A stretch of 14,954 bases of DNA from NCBI GenBank assembly GCA_027064245.1, contig JAMOPZ010000136.1, forward strand, positions 1-14,954. Reading direction: 5' to 3'. The stretch is from Campylobacterales bacterium. GTDB lineage: Bacteria > Campylobacterota > Campylobacteria > Campylobacterales > Arcobacteraceae. This document shows, in pieces, positions 6,901 through 14,954 of this stretch (its first letter is position 1; the number at the start of each line of letters is the position of its first letter). The translations under genes and the position numbers were made by a program. The notes below the pieces were generated by a model. The model saw nothing but the letters and a program-made list of their open reading frames with translations, made no database searches and had not been told where the DNA came from.

Positions 6901-7721
6901 GTTAAGTTTGTTACATCTTTGATGCTTAGTCCTGTTTTTAAAGCTATTGTTTTAATATCTAAAATATCTAATAGATTTTTGGCTATTTCAAGTTTTTCTT
7001 TTTTAATACCTTTTTTAACAGCAGTTTCCAAAGCATTTTTATCATCAGCTTGTTTTAAATCCATAGAATCATAATATTCTAACTCTTTTTTATTCCATGA
7101 AAATTTATTTGCTATTTGAAATGCTTCTTGAAATTCTTTTATATTCTCATATTCTTTTGGGATTAGTTCAAAGTTTGAAGCATTATTTATGAAATAAATC
7201 CATTTATCTATTGTAGAGTCTAAATCTTCTATTTTTTTATTAAACTTTTTTAGTTCTATAAAGGTAAATTCAAAATCTTTTAAATCTTGAGTTGTTGTTT
7301 CTTGATTAATTATCAAGTGTCTTGATATATAATTCTTATTTTCAAACATATTAAAATTAAGAATTGCTATATAATAAACTTTCTTTAGATTTTTTACATC
7401 TTCACCCTTATCTATTTGAGATACATAAGCTTTAGATGTATAGTATAAACTTCTTTTATCAAAATTTGATAAATCTTTTTTCTGCATCTCTACAATGAAT
7501 TTATCACCATTTTTATTTGTGGCTTTTATATCAAGAATAGTTTCTTTTAATTCTTTTATATCTGGTAGTTGATAAGGGTTATCTAAAGTAACAAATACTA
7601 TAGATTTTTCATCTTTGAAATCTAATACAGAATTTAAAAAAGATATTAAAATCTCTTTTTTATTTTCATTTCCAAATATTTTTTTAAATGCTAGGTCATT
7701 TTTTGGATCTGCAAATTTCAT
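6888..7721 (-). CDS. Rpn-family PD-(D/E)xK nuclease (recombination-promoting nuclease / 'transposase' family)
   Basis: A 277-residue protein of the Rpn/PDDEXK_2 type. These were long annotated as transposases, but those studied are endonucleases that promote RecA-independent recombination or act in phage defence. The N-terminal signature NDLAFKKIFG (8-17) is followed by the nuclease core LDIKATNKNGDKFIVEMQ: D64 and the E78-x-Q80 variant of the PD-(D/E)xK motif. A middle region with YYIAILNF (beta strand) and the C-terminal helix-rich tail ending in SIKDVTNLTKQK, reminiscent of a helix-turn-helix, are usual for the group. Length and motifs suggest an intact gene. AAGGA sits about 9 bases before the ATG. 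There are no inverted repeats or target-site duplications at its ends, so nothing in the sequence shows it to be a mobile element. Its convergent position with feoB and the adjoining broken Fic gene mark an accessory patch. Specific target unknown. Confidence 0.88.
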   Translation of the reverse strand: MKFADPKNDLAFKKIFGNENKKEILISFLNSVLDFKDEKSIVFVTLDNPYQLPDIKELKETILDIKATNKNGDKFIVEMQKKDLSNFDKRSLYYTSKAYVSQIDKGEDVKNLKKVYYIAILNFNMFENKNYISRHLIINQETTTQDLKDFEFTFIELKKFNKKIEDLDSTIDKWIYFINNASNFELIPKEYENIKEFQEAFQIANKFSWNKKELEYYDSMDLKQADDKNALETAVKKGIKKEKLEIAKNLLDILDIKTIALKTGLSIKDVTNLTKQK

Positions 7722-7830
7722 TTTGATTCATCCTTATAGGCACTTTGGTACCTTTATTTTTAATTAAGTTATTTTATCTAAAATTTTATGATTATTTGTT
7801 TAAGATTTATTTTTAAGTTTTATTAGACAA

Positions 7831-8132
7831 TTACTTACTTATCAACTCTAAACTTTTATTTATACTTTCTTTTAAAAACTACTATCAATTATATTGTTTG
7901 GATTTGTTGCTTCTCGAATTATTACATCATAAGCCTTTGCAAATCCTAAGATAACTAATTGTTCTCCAAGTGGCTTATGCCCTGCAGTGCGACCTAATTC
8001 TAACAACTCTTTTGTTTCTCCAAAAGATAAAGTAGTTCCCTCTATTGCATTTGAGTGATGAGTAATTGAGATACGAAGTTGACGAAAGAGTTCTTCTCTT
8101 TGCTTTAGTGTTAGGTTGTTTAGTTGTTGCAT
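7831..8132 (-). pseudogene. Fic-domain protein remnant (N-terminus kept, catalytic core missing)
   Basis: The open part (7872-8132, 86 residues) matches the N-terminal helical region of Fic proteins, enzymes that usually transfer AMP to target proteins. It carries the autoinhibitory helix motif S-x-x-x-E-G as SNAIEG (27-32), preceded by HH and followed by TTLSFGETKELLELG, and GHKPLGEQLVILGFAKAYD (51-69). A complete Fic protein then needs the HPFxDGNGR catalytic loop about 60-100 residues later, and no such sequence occurs here in any minus-strand frame. The open frame stops at 7872-7874 within a run of A/T. One extra T would extend it for about 15 more codons, ending KESINKSLELISK at TAA 7831-7833, which may be what is left of the C-terminus after an internal deletion. 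The start has AAAGG/GGTAAGA upstream. A short expressed peptide cannot be excluded, but loss of function is much more likely. Confidence 0.7.
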
Positions 8133-8166
8133 TTTCTTACCTTTACATATTGTTATATTAATTTAC

Positions 8167-10554
8167 CTACAATTTTTTATTCTCTTTTATTCTCATACTA
8201 TTTCCTACAACTAAAAGTGAACTTAAACTCATAGATAATGCAGCAACAAGAGGTATAACATACCCTGCAATTGCTATTGGGATAGTTATAAGATTGTAAA
8301 TAAATGATATTTTTAGATTTTGTTTTATAAAACTATATGTTCTTTTTGATATATAAATAGCTTTTTTTAATCCGCTTATATCATCATTTAATATAACTAC
8401 ATCACTAACACTTAGTGCAATATCAGCTCCACTTCCCATAGCTATAGATATATCTGCACGACTTAAGGCTAAAGTATCATTTATACCATCTCCTACCATA
8501 ATAATAGTTTTATTTTTATTTTTTAACTCTGTTATAAAATCTGCTTTTTCAATTGGGGACATCATAGCTTTATACTGCTTTATACCTACACTTTTTGCTA
8601 TAGTTTTTACAACCATTTCATTATCTCCACTACAAAGTATTGGTGTGATATTTTGTGATTTTAGATACTCTATTGTCTTTTTTACCCCATCTTTAATAGT
8701 ATCTTCAAGATAAAAACTAGCTAGAATCTTATCATCTATTATAAACTCATATGTTGTCATAGTATTATTTTTACTATATCTTCCCCCAAATATCTGTTTA
8801 TTTTGATATATAGCTTCTACCCCTTTTGAGGATATTTGTTTAATATTTTCTAACTCTAGTAAAATTAGATCTTTATAATTTTCTTTTAAATATTTAAAAA
8901 TAGCAACACTAACAGGATGAGTTGAACTACTACTTAGTGTATAAAGTATATTTAACTCATCTTTATCTAACTCTTTTGTAAAGTTTTTCTCTTTTACAGT
9001 TAGTTTTCCATGTGTTATGGTACCTGTTTTATCTAAAACTACTGTATCTACAGAAGCAAAAGTTTCTATATATTTTGCCTCTTTAAAAAGTAGATTCTCT
9101 TTTGAAAGCCACCCTATTCCCATAAGAGTTGCTATTGGAGTTGCTAGGGCTAATGCACAAGGACATGCTATAACTATAACAGATATTGCAATAATAAGTG
9201 CATGTTCAAAACTACCATTGTAATAATACCAACCTATAAAAGAGAATATTGCTAAACTTAAAATTGTAATAGAGAAATATTTTGATAACTCATTTGTAGT
9301 ATCCTCTATCTTTGGCTTTGAGTTTAAGCTATCTTCTAGTAGTTCTACAATATTATTTAGTGTTGAATTTGCATAGTTTTTAGTAGCTTTATATCTTATA
9401 ACTTCACCTATATTTAAAGTGGAACTAAATATTTTATCACCAATATTTTTCTCTACTGGCAAACTCTCTCCACTGATACTACTTTGATCAAAAGAGCTTT
9501 GCCCGCTTACTACTACTCCATCAACACTAGCTTTTTCACCATGTTTTACCTCTATAATATCATCTACTTCTATTTGATCAAGAGATACCACCTCTTTGCC
9601 ACCATCTTTTATTCTAGTAGCTTCTAATGGAATATAAGCTTTTATTTTATCCATAGTATCAACTGCTGATTTTTTCCCTAAAACCTCAAGATATTTTCCA
9701 ACAAGTACAAAAGTTATAATCATAGCAACACTATCAAAATAGCTATGCCCTTTGCCACCTAAGAGTATATATATGGAGTATATATAAGTCAAAACTGCCC
9801 CAGAGCTAACAAGTAGATCCATATTTACAATCTTATTTTTTAATCCATAATAGGCACCACGAAAAAATATCCAACCACTATAAAATAATACAGGAGTAGA
9901 AAATATAAATTCAGCCATATGAACCAATTTTAATACAGAATCACTCATACCTGTAAAATATCCTGTATATTTTGCTATATCCATCATCATAATATTCATA
10001 GAGAAAAAAATTGCAACAACCATACGAAGAAGATAATCTTTTTTATTTTTTGTAGTTTTCTCTTCACTTGCTGTCTTATCATAAGGGTAAGCATTGTACC
10101 CTATACTTCGTATTTTATCTATAATTTGTGATAGTTTTATAATATCTTCATCCCAAATAATTTTTGCTTTATTGTTTGTAAAGTTTATATTGGCTTCTAC
10201 AATTCCAGGCGTTGCATCTAGAACTTTTTCATTTAGCCAAATACAAGCAGCACAATGGATACCCTCAATAATTAGATCAACAGAATAAAATCCATCTCTT
10301 GTAGGCTTGATATATCGTTGTTTAAAACTATCCATATCAAAATTACTACTATCTTCATCTAGGGCTAGTGGTTGTGATAAAGTATTGTTCCCTACTTTTT
10401 CATAAAAACTATCAAGCCCATCATCTTTTAACAAATGATATACCCCTTGGCAACCATTACAACAAAAAAAGAGTTGATTTTCACCCTCTTTTTCTTTGAT
10501 CATTACACTATCATCAAACTCTAAATGACAATGTGTACAAGCTATTTTTGACAT
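8167..10554 (-). CDS. ccoI: Copper-translocating P1B-type ATPase, CcoI/FixI-like (cbb3 oxidase assembly)
   Basis: A 795-residue inner-membrane P-type ATPase. The N-terminus carries the FixI/CcoI-type cysteine cluster CTHC (6-9) and FCCNGC (30-35), then a heavy-metal-associated domain with GIHCAAC (98-104). The core follows: membrane helices from about 177, actuator SGES (361-364), metal-channel CPC (464-466), phosphorylation site D508 in DKTGT, HP (546-547), GDGIND (688-693), and the late helices with YN (753-754) and MSLSS (775-779) expected for Cu(I) pumps. The extra N-terminal cysteine cluster separates CcoI/FixI from CopA; such proteins deliver Cu(I) for the CuB site of cbb3 cytochrome oxidase rather than giving copper tolerance. 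AGGAT precedes the ATG. It lies 25 bp after ygiQ. No ccoS-like small gene follows; the next sequence is the Fic remnant. Confidence 0.92.
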   Translation of the reverse strand: MSKIACTHCHLEFDDSVMIKEKEGENQLFFCCNGCQGVYHLLKDDGLDSFYEKVGNNTLSQPLALDEDSSNFDMDSFKQRYIKPTRDGFYSVDLIIEGIHCAACIWLNEKVLDATPGIVEANINFTNNKAKIIWDEDIIKLSQIIDKIRSIGYNAYPYDKTASEEKTTKNKKDYLLRMVVAIFFSMNIMMMDIAKYTGYFTGMSDSVLKLVHMAEFIFSTPVLFYSGWIFFRGAYYGLKNKIVNMDLLVSSGAVLTYIYSIYILLGGKGHSYFDSVAMIITFVLVGKYLEVLGKKSAVDTMDKIKAYIPLEATRIKDGGKEVVSLDQIEVDDIIEVKHGEKASVDGVVVSGQSSFDQSSISGESLPVEKNIGDKIFSSTLNIGEVIRYKATKNYANSTLNNIVELLEDSLNSKPKIEDTTNELSKYFSITILSLAIFSFIGWYYYNGSFEHALIIAISVIVIACPCALALATPIATLMGIGWLSKENLLFKEAKYIETFASVDTVVLDKTGTITHGKLTVKEKNFTKELDKDELNILYTLSSSSTHPVSVAIFKYLKENYKDLILLELENIKQISSKGVEAIYQNKQIFGGRYSKNNTMTTYEFIIDDKILASFYLEDTIKDGVKKTIEYLKSQNITPILCSGDNEMVVKTIAKSVGIKQYKAMMSPIEKADFITELKNKNKTIIMVGDGINDTLALSRADISIAMGSGADIALSVSDVVILNDDISGLKKAIYISKRTYSFIKQNLKISFIYNLITIPIAIAGYVIPLVAALSMSLSSLLVVGNSMRIKENKKL

Positions 10555-10579
10555 ATTAATCCTATTTATTTAATAATAA

Positions 10580-12307
10580 TCATCTTCTTGATTTTTTTCT
10601 TTTATTAACAGAAGTATAACCACCTTTTGTAGTAACTATATCTTTTTGTTTTTGTTTTCGTACTGGATCTTTTTCTACAAAAACTTTTTTTCTGGTCCAA
10701 GGATCAAGTTCTGTATAGTACATAAGTGTTGAGTATGTTGAAGGGGTTGGGATAAACACTTGTACTTGCTCAGGATTTAATCTTAACTCTTTTGTAGCAA
10801 ATTTTTTTAAGCTTTGCATATCTTCCATTTCGCTTCCTGGATGTGCTGCTATTAAATAGTATGTTAAGAACTGTTTTTTACCACTTTTTTTATTGTAGTC
10901 ATCAAATTGTTGTTTAAAATCAAGTAGTGCTTTTTTGTTTGGTTTACCCATAAGTCTTAAAATCTTATCTTCAGTATGCTCAGGAGCTACTTTCATCTGA
11001 CCTGAAATATGATGATCCACTAAAGTTTTTAGATATTTTTGTCCATATCTTTTATCTTCATTTATAAGATCATATCTTATACCACTATTTACAAAAGCTT
11101 TTTTTATATGTGGCATTTTTCGTACCTTTTCTAGTAACTCTAGTTGTTCACTATGATCTGGTTTAAGCACTGGACAAACTGTCATACTAGTACAAGATAT
11201 ATCTGCACATACCCCTTTTTTTAGTTTTCTGCCACACTCAAAACCATACATATTAGCCGTTGCTCCTCCTATATCGTTTATGATACCTTTAAAATTTTTA
11301 TGTTTTTTAAAACTATCTATCTCTTTTAATACAGATTCTTGACTTCTACTTCGTATAGTTCTACCTTGATGTACAGATATCGCACAAAAATTACACTCCC
11401 CATAACATCCATGATGCGTTGTAACTGAAAACTGAATTGTCTGAAGAGCTTTTACCTCACCTTGAGCTTTATAGTATGGATGTACATCTCTTTCATATTT
11501 TAGATCATAAACTCTATCTATTTCTTGTTCATTCATATAATCTTGTGGTGGATTTTGGATTAGATATCTACTATCGTGTAATTGATAAAGTCCTGTTGAG
11601 GTCATAGGTTCATTATTGTGATAAAAAAGATGAAACATATTTATAAATTTTAGTTTATCTGATTTACACTCATCAAATGTAGGTAACTCTATATACCCAT
11701 CTTTTGGTTCTTTTGAGATATAACAGATCCCTTGAATATCTCTAAAATCTTTATTATCTCTAATTGCAGCAGTTAATTCAACTATAGATTTTTCAGCCAT
11801 ACCATATACTAAAATATCTGCTTTACTATCAAATAACAGTGATTTTCTTATCTTATTTGACCAAAAATCATAGTGTACTACTCTTCTAAGTGATGCTTCT
11901 ATACCACCTATTACAATGGGTGCTGTATTTTTAAAATATTGTCGTACTAGATTTACATAAGTTATTATTGCTCTATCTGGTCGGCGATTATTTACTCCAC
12001 CTGGAGTAAAATCATCTTTATTTCTAAACTTTTTAGTTGCAGTGTAGTTTGCTACCATACTATCTACAAGTCCAGCTCCAACACCCCAATAAAGTTTAGG
12101 TTCACCTAATCGTGTAATATCATCTTTAGTTTTTAGATCAGGTTGAGCTATAATGCCCACTTTGTAACCTTGACTTAACAATATTTGACCAACTATAGCT
12201 ATACCACTATATGGTGTATCTATATATGTGTCACCACTAATTAGTATAACATCTAGCTGATCCCAGCCTAAATTTTTAATCTCTTTTTTTGTTGTAGGTA
12301 TAAACAT
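10580..12307 (-). CDS. ygiQ: YgiQ-family radical SAM protein
   Basis: A 575-residue iron-sulfur radical-SAM protein of the YgiQ family, whose reaction has not been established. The N-terminal part contains LISGDTYIDTPYSGIAIVG (22-40), which resembles a B12-binding-like alpha/beta domain. The [4Fe-4S] cluster motif is C301-YGE-C305-NF-C308, followed by QGRTIRSRSQESVLKEI. A second cysteine-rich stretch (ECGRKLKKGVCADISCTSMTVC) is also typical of this family, as are GGIEASLRR (134-142) and KVAPEHTEDKILRLMGKP. The basic C-terminal tail (KRKKSRR) is usual. It begins 15 bp after ftsI ends and ends 25 bp before ccoI, so it is probably co-transcribed with them. No good Shine-Dalgarno sequence precedes the ATG; translation may rely on coupling to ftsI. 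The family name is secure, the function unknown. Confidence 0.95.
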   Translation of the reverse strand: MFIPTTKKEIKNLGWDQLDVILISGDTYIDTPYSGIAIVGQILLSQGYKVGIIAQPDLKTKDDITRLGEPKLYWGVGAGLVDSMVANYTATKKFRNKDDFTPGGVNNRRPDRAIITYVNLVRQYFKNTAPIVIGGIEASLRRVVHYDFWSNKIRKSLLFDSKADILVYGMAEKSIVELTAAIRDNKDFRDIQGICYISKEPKDGYIELPTFDECKSDKLKFINMFHLFYHNNEPMTSTGLYQLHDSRYLIQNPPQDYMNEQEIDRVYDLKYERDVHPYYKAQGEVKALQTIQFSVTTHHGCYGECNFCAISVHQGRTIRSRSQESVLKEIDSFKKHKNFKGIINDIGGATANMYGFECGRKLKKGVCADISCTSMTVCPVLKPDHSEQLELLEKVRKMPHIKKAFVNSGIRYDLINEDKRYGQKYLKTLVDHHISGQMKVAPEHTEDKILRLMGKPNKKALLDFKQQFDDYNKKSGKKQFLTYYLIAAHPGSEMEDMQSLKKFATKELRLNPEQVQVFIPTPSTYSTLMYYTELDPWTRKKVFVEKDPVRKQKQKDIVTTKGGYTSVNKRKKSRR

Positions 12308-12322
12308 AAAACTATTGTACCA

Positions 12323-14137
12323 TTAATATTTTAAATAATCAAGTTTAGCTAATATCTTAACTGTCTCTTTAAAAACAGGAACAGCAGAGTGTGATGCATA
12401 ATAATAATACCAATGTTTCCCTTTATGAATAGGATCATTTACAGTTACCCCTATAGTATATTTATGTTTACTATCATTTACAAAACCAAAAAAACTACTC
12501 ATATATTGCTTTATATATTTTCCATGTTTTACTATATTTGCTGTTCCTGTTTTGCCACCTATTTCAAGTCCATCTATATGAGCTTGAGAACCTGTACCAC
12601 TTTGTACTGTTTGGATCAAAAGTCTTTTCATATGATTTGCTACATCTTTAGGCAATACTCTATGTTTTTCATGCTCTTTAAAATATGTTGTAATATATGG
12701 TGTTACGATTACTCCATTGTTATTAAATACACTATATGCTTTTAACATCTGCATAAAAGTTGCTGTTATACCTTGCCCATAGGAATCTGTAGTTTTAAAA
12801 ACATTTGGTTTTTTCTCTTTTGCATTCTCCCCTGCTTTATATTGGTAAAGTTTATGTATTAAGCCTCGTTTTTCATAAGGAAGATCAATACCTGTTTTTT
12901 TTGATAATCCAAAACTTCTAAGCCCATCGTAAAACTCTTGACCACTTAATCTGTTTGCTATTGTTGCAGTTCCAATATTGCTTGAAAACATTACAATATC
13001 ATCTAAAGTAAGGTAATGTTTTTTAAAATGATGATCATCTCTTATTATCCATCGCCCTACTTTGTATTTTCCTTGAGGATACTCCCCTTTACTATTTGCT
13101 CTACCTTTATTATAAGCATAAAAAAGTTCACCATCTTTTATTTTATTGTGTTTTAATGCTACAGATATAGATAGTGGCTTTACTATAGATCCTGGTTCAT
13201 ACTGATACTCTATTGCATTTACATTTAGATTTTTTATATCTTTTTGTTTTATTTTATTAGGAGTATATCTATTTGAACTAGCTAGAGTTATAATTTTACC
13301 AGTGGAACTTTCCATCACTGATACTATTATCTCTCTTGCACCTAATTTTTTCTTATATCTATCTAACATAAGCTCAATATTTCTTTGGAGTTTTAAAGGG
13401 ATTGTAAGTTGTATATTTTTACCATCTCTTCTTTGTATAATTTGAGAATCTTTATTAAAAATAATATATGATAAAATATCTCTATCACCTTTTAAGATAC
13501 CATCTTGCATATTATTTAAAACCGAATTAAATTTTTTTTCTATCCCTTTTACCCCATTTACCCTTTGTTTTCCTGCTTTTGAGTTGTTTTTTTTCATAAA
13601 ACCAATCACTGGAGTTAGTGCATCATTATATGGATATACCCTATCCTCTCCTGTTTCATAAACATTAAGTCCATAAAGTCTATCTATACCATTTATTTTA
13701 ATATTTTTAAATACTTTTAACCTCATTAATTTAAAAGCTAGAGATTTTAGATCTTTTGCTACTCTTTGATTTATAGTTCTAGAAAGTATCAAATACCCTT
13801 TTCGTGTTTTTAATTTTTTTCTTATAACTTTTTTTGGAATATTACTGTAAATTGAAAAGAGTGTTATAAAAAGCTCTTTTTTATTTGGATCTATACTTCT
13901 TGTATCCAATGAAGCTGAAAATATTTTTCTTGAACTTCCTATTTTAAAGTTATCTGCACTATATATATTGCCCCTTACTGCTAATGTTTTTTTAGTAGTA
14001 AGCAAAGATGGTAAATTTCGTGAATCTTTTATAGTGTTCATTATTGATATAGTTAACATTATAAAAAAAATTAATATAATAGTTATTAATACACGAAAAC
14101 GATCGATTTTGAGAAAAGACTTTATTTTTTTAAACAT
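12323..14137 (-). CDS. ftsI: Class B penicillin-binding protein, FtsI/PBP3-type transpeptidase
   Basis: A 604-residue septal peptidoglycan DD-transpeptidase with a short cytoplasmic N-terminus, one membrane anchor (about residues 15-34) and a periplasmic pedestal plus catalytic domain. The pedestal starts with RGNIYS (55-60). The penicillin-binding motifs are S317-I-V-K320 (nucleophile serine), S385-S-N387 and K529-T-G531. YGQGITAT (453-460) is a further class B signature. GGAT precedes the ATG. Since ftsW is transcribed divergently 40 bp away, the partner that polymerises glycan strands is its immediate neighbour, which favours FtsI over the elongation-specific PBP2. A PBP2/MrdA identity is not excluded by motifs alone. 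The gene is followed closely by ygiQ and ccoI. Confidence 0.92.
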   Translation of the reverse strand: MFKKIKSFLKIDRFRVLITIILIFFIMLTISIMNTIKDSRNLPSLLTTKKTLAVRGNIYSADNFKIGSSRKIFSASLDTRSIDPNKKELFITLFSIYSNIPKKVIRKKLKTRKGYLILSRTINQRVAKDLKSLAFKLMRLKVFKNIKINGIDRLYGLNVYETGEDRVYPYNDALTPVIGFMKKNNSKAGKQRVNGVKGIEKKFNSVLNNMQDGILKGDRDILSYIIFNKDSQIIQRRDGKNIQLTIPLKLQRNIELMLDRYKKKLGAREIIVSVMESSTGKIITLASSNRYTPNKIKQKDIKNLNVNAIEYQYEPGSIVKPLSISVALKHNKIKDGELFYAYNKGRANSKGEYPQGKYKVGRWIIRDDHHFKKHYLTLDDIVMFSSNIGTATIANRLSGQEFYDGLRSFGLSKKTGIDLPYEKRGLIHKLYQYKAGENAKEKKPNVFKTTDSYGQGITATFMQMLKAYSVFNNNGVIVTPYITTYFKEHEKHRVLPKDVANHMKRLLIQTVQSGTGSQAHIDGLEIGGKTGTANIVKHGKYIKQYMSSFFGFVNDSKHKYTIGVTVNDPIHKGKHWYYYYASHSAVPVFKETVKILAKLDYLKY

Positions 14138-14154
14138 TTTTATCCATTATTTTG

Positions 14155-14161
14155 TATTATC
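14155..14161. promoter_or_regulatory. Divergent ftsI/ftsW promoter core with overlapping -10 elements
   Basis: The 40-bp gap holds TATTAT on the plus strand (14155-14160) and GATAAT on the minus strand (14156-14161). Each could be the -10 of the gene in its direction, leaving leaders of only about 11-13 nt. No -35 sequences are convincing. Transcription from further upstream, within the opposite gene, remains possible. Confidence 0.35.
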
Positions 14162-14177
14162 TTGTTAAAATTAGAAT

Positions 14178-14954
14178 ATGAATTTTATCACAAATATGTT
14201 TAAAACCTTAACAGATGAGAAAAAACCTGATTATAGTATATTTTTTTTAAGCTCTGCGCTTATTATTATAAGTATAATTTTTTCATACTCATTATCTATA
14301 TATACTGTTGTTTACTGGGATTATAGTCAATTTCATTTTTTTTCTCGACAACTTTTTACTGGTGTATTATCTATATTAATTATGTGGAGTTTAAGTTATA
14401 TATCTCCTAATAAACTTATAGATTATCTTGGGTGGTTTTTACTTATTGTATTTTTATTACTTATTATTTCCATGCCTTTTCTACCTGCATCTTTTGTAAC
14501 AGAATCAGGTGGTGCAAAAAGATGGATAAGATTTCCTGGGATTTCTCTTGCTCCTATAGAGTTTTTTAAAGTAGGTTTTATCTATTTTTTAGCTAGATCA
14601 TTTAGCAAACATGTTGTACATAAACAAAAAAATAAATTTTTAGATGAACTTATATTACTTTATCCATATGCTATTATATTTGCAATTGTAGTTGGACTAA
14701 TTGCTGTATTACAAAAAGATTTAGGACAAGTTGTACTTTTAGGAACTATACTATTTGTGATGCTTATATTCTCAAATAGAAGTTGGAAACTATTTATCTC
14801 TATTATAAGTGTTGCTATTATAGGTGTTATAGCTTTAATACTACAAGCCCCACATAGAATAAACAGAATAAAAAGTTGGTGGAGTATGGTACAAGATAAT
14901 ATCTTAAGTATTATGCCAGATTCTATAGCAAATACTTTAAGAGTAGAAAATTTT
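14178..14954 (+). CDS. ftsW: Lipid II flippase/glycosyltransferase-type SEDS protein FtsW, 3' end cut by window edge
   Basis: The first 259 residues of a polytopic SEDS-family membrane protein, the glycan polymerase that works with FtsI at the division septum. It opens with a short polar N-terminus (MNFITNMFKTLTDEKKPDYS) followed by hydrophobic segments at about residues 21-39, 57-70 and 80-101. The SEDS signature GGAKRWIRFPG is then followed by LAPIEFFKVGFIYFLA, where the usual QPSE reads APIE. QKDLGQVVLLGT corresponds to the family QPDLGT loop. The reading frame is open to the window end with no stop; the family is about 370-400 residues, so about one third is missing, including the extracellular loop expected to hold the catalytic aspartate. 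The ribosome-binding sequence is weak (TTAGAAT). RodA cannot be formally excluded, but pairing with ftsI favours FtsW. Confidence 0.88.
   Translation, partial: MNFITNMFKTLTDEKKPDYSIFFLSSALIIISIIFSYSLSIYTVVYWDYSQFHFFSRQLFTGVLSILIMWSLSYISPNKLIDYLGWFLLIVFLLLIISMPFLPASFVTESGGAKRWIRFPGISLAPIEFFKVGFIYFLARSFSKHVVHKQKNKFLDELILLYPYAIIFAIVVGLIAVLQKDLGQVVLLGTILFVMLIFSNRSWKLFISIISVAIIGVIALILQAPHRINRIKSWWSMVQDNILSIMPDSIANTLRVENF

Noticed and set aside
6856..7074. Plus-strand open frame of 72 codons after feoB
   Set aside because: It starts inside the terminator stem and is antisense to the C-terminus of the Rpn nuclease; a shadow frame.
6888..7721. Rpn gene as an insertion sequence
   Set aside because: No terminal inverted repeats or target duplications at its ends; family members are stand-alone nucleases despite the 'transposase' label.
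7739..7752. Small hairpin GGCACTTTGGTACC just upstream of the Rpn ribosome-binding site
   Set aside because: Only five pairs including a wobble; too weak to claim a regulatory structure.
9017..9223. Plus-strand open frame inside ccoI
   Set aside because: Antisense to the CPC/DKTGT core of the ATPase, whose motifs are fully conserved on the other strand.
10094..10288. Plus-strand open frame opposite the ccoI metal-binding domain
   Set aside because: Antisense to the GIHCAAC domain; no ribosome-binding site or family match.
12413..12745. Plus-strand cysteine/aromatic-rich 110-codon frame opposite ftsI
   Set aside because: Composition is what the complement of AT-rich PBP codons gives; the PBP motifs on the minus strand define the real gene.
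13968..14168. Plus-strand 66-codon frame opposite the ftsI N-terminus
   Set aside because: Antisense to the PBP membrane anchor and overlaps the ftsI/ftsW promoter gap; hydrophobicity mirrors the anchor.

Overview
The window is AT-rich (roughly 70-75 % A+T by eye) with Ile codons dominated by ATA/ATT and Arg codons by AGA. Protein features (short FeoB, FixI/CcoI-type copper ATPase, the RibD variant with an insert before its zinc site, the DksA/RlmH/Dus cluster, FtsW with an 'APIE' motif) fit a Campylobacterota (former Epsilonproteobacteria) chromosome, perhaps near Arcobacteraceae or Sulfurimonas. The genus cannot be fixed from the sequence alone. Nearly all of it is housekeeping DNA. There is no CRISPR array, rRNA, recognisable tRNA or insertion sequence.

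Layout. (1) 1-2636, minus strand: rlmH - dksA - a two-helix membrane protein of unknown function - dus, tightly spaced and probably one operon for rRNA/tRNA modification and stringent-type transcription control. dus runs off the left edge. (2) 2695-4512, plus strand: a ribF-ribD fusion carrying FMN/FAD synthesis and the early riboflavin deaminase/reductase in one chain. It has no ATG, GTG or TTG at its proper N-terminus, and an ATT codon behind a good Shine-Dalgarno sequence is the best start. Overlapping -10 elements serve rlmH and ribFD in opposite directions. (3) 4526-6900, plus strand: a near-perfect Fur box, feoA, feoB (overlapping by one base) and a strong hairpin terminator; this is iron-repressed ferrous iron uptake. 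(4) 6888-8132, minus strand: a small accessory patch with an Rpn-type PD-(D/E)xK nuclease and the remnant of a Fic gene whose catalytic part is gone. (5) 8167-14137, minus strand: ftsI - ygiQ - ccoI, closely spaced. (6) 14178 to the right edge, plus strand: ftsW, divergent from ftsI across only 40 bp and cut by the window end.

Functional links: FtsI and FtsW are the transpeptidase/glycosyltransferase pair of septal peptidoglycan synthesis and are divergently placed. FeoAB imports Fe2+ and CcoI handles copper for the cbb3 oxidase, which suits a microaerobic respiratory lifestyle. The points most worth checking are the start codon of the ribF-ribD fusion, the fusion itself, and the degraded Fic/Rpn patch directly downstream of ccoI. 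I did not find convincing evidence of a wholly new system.
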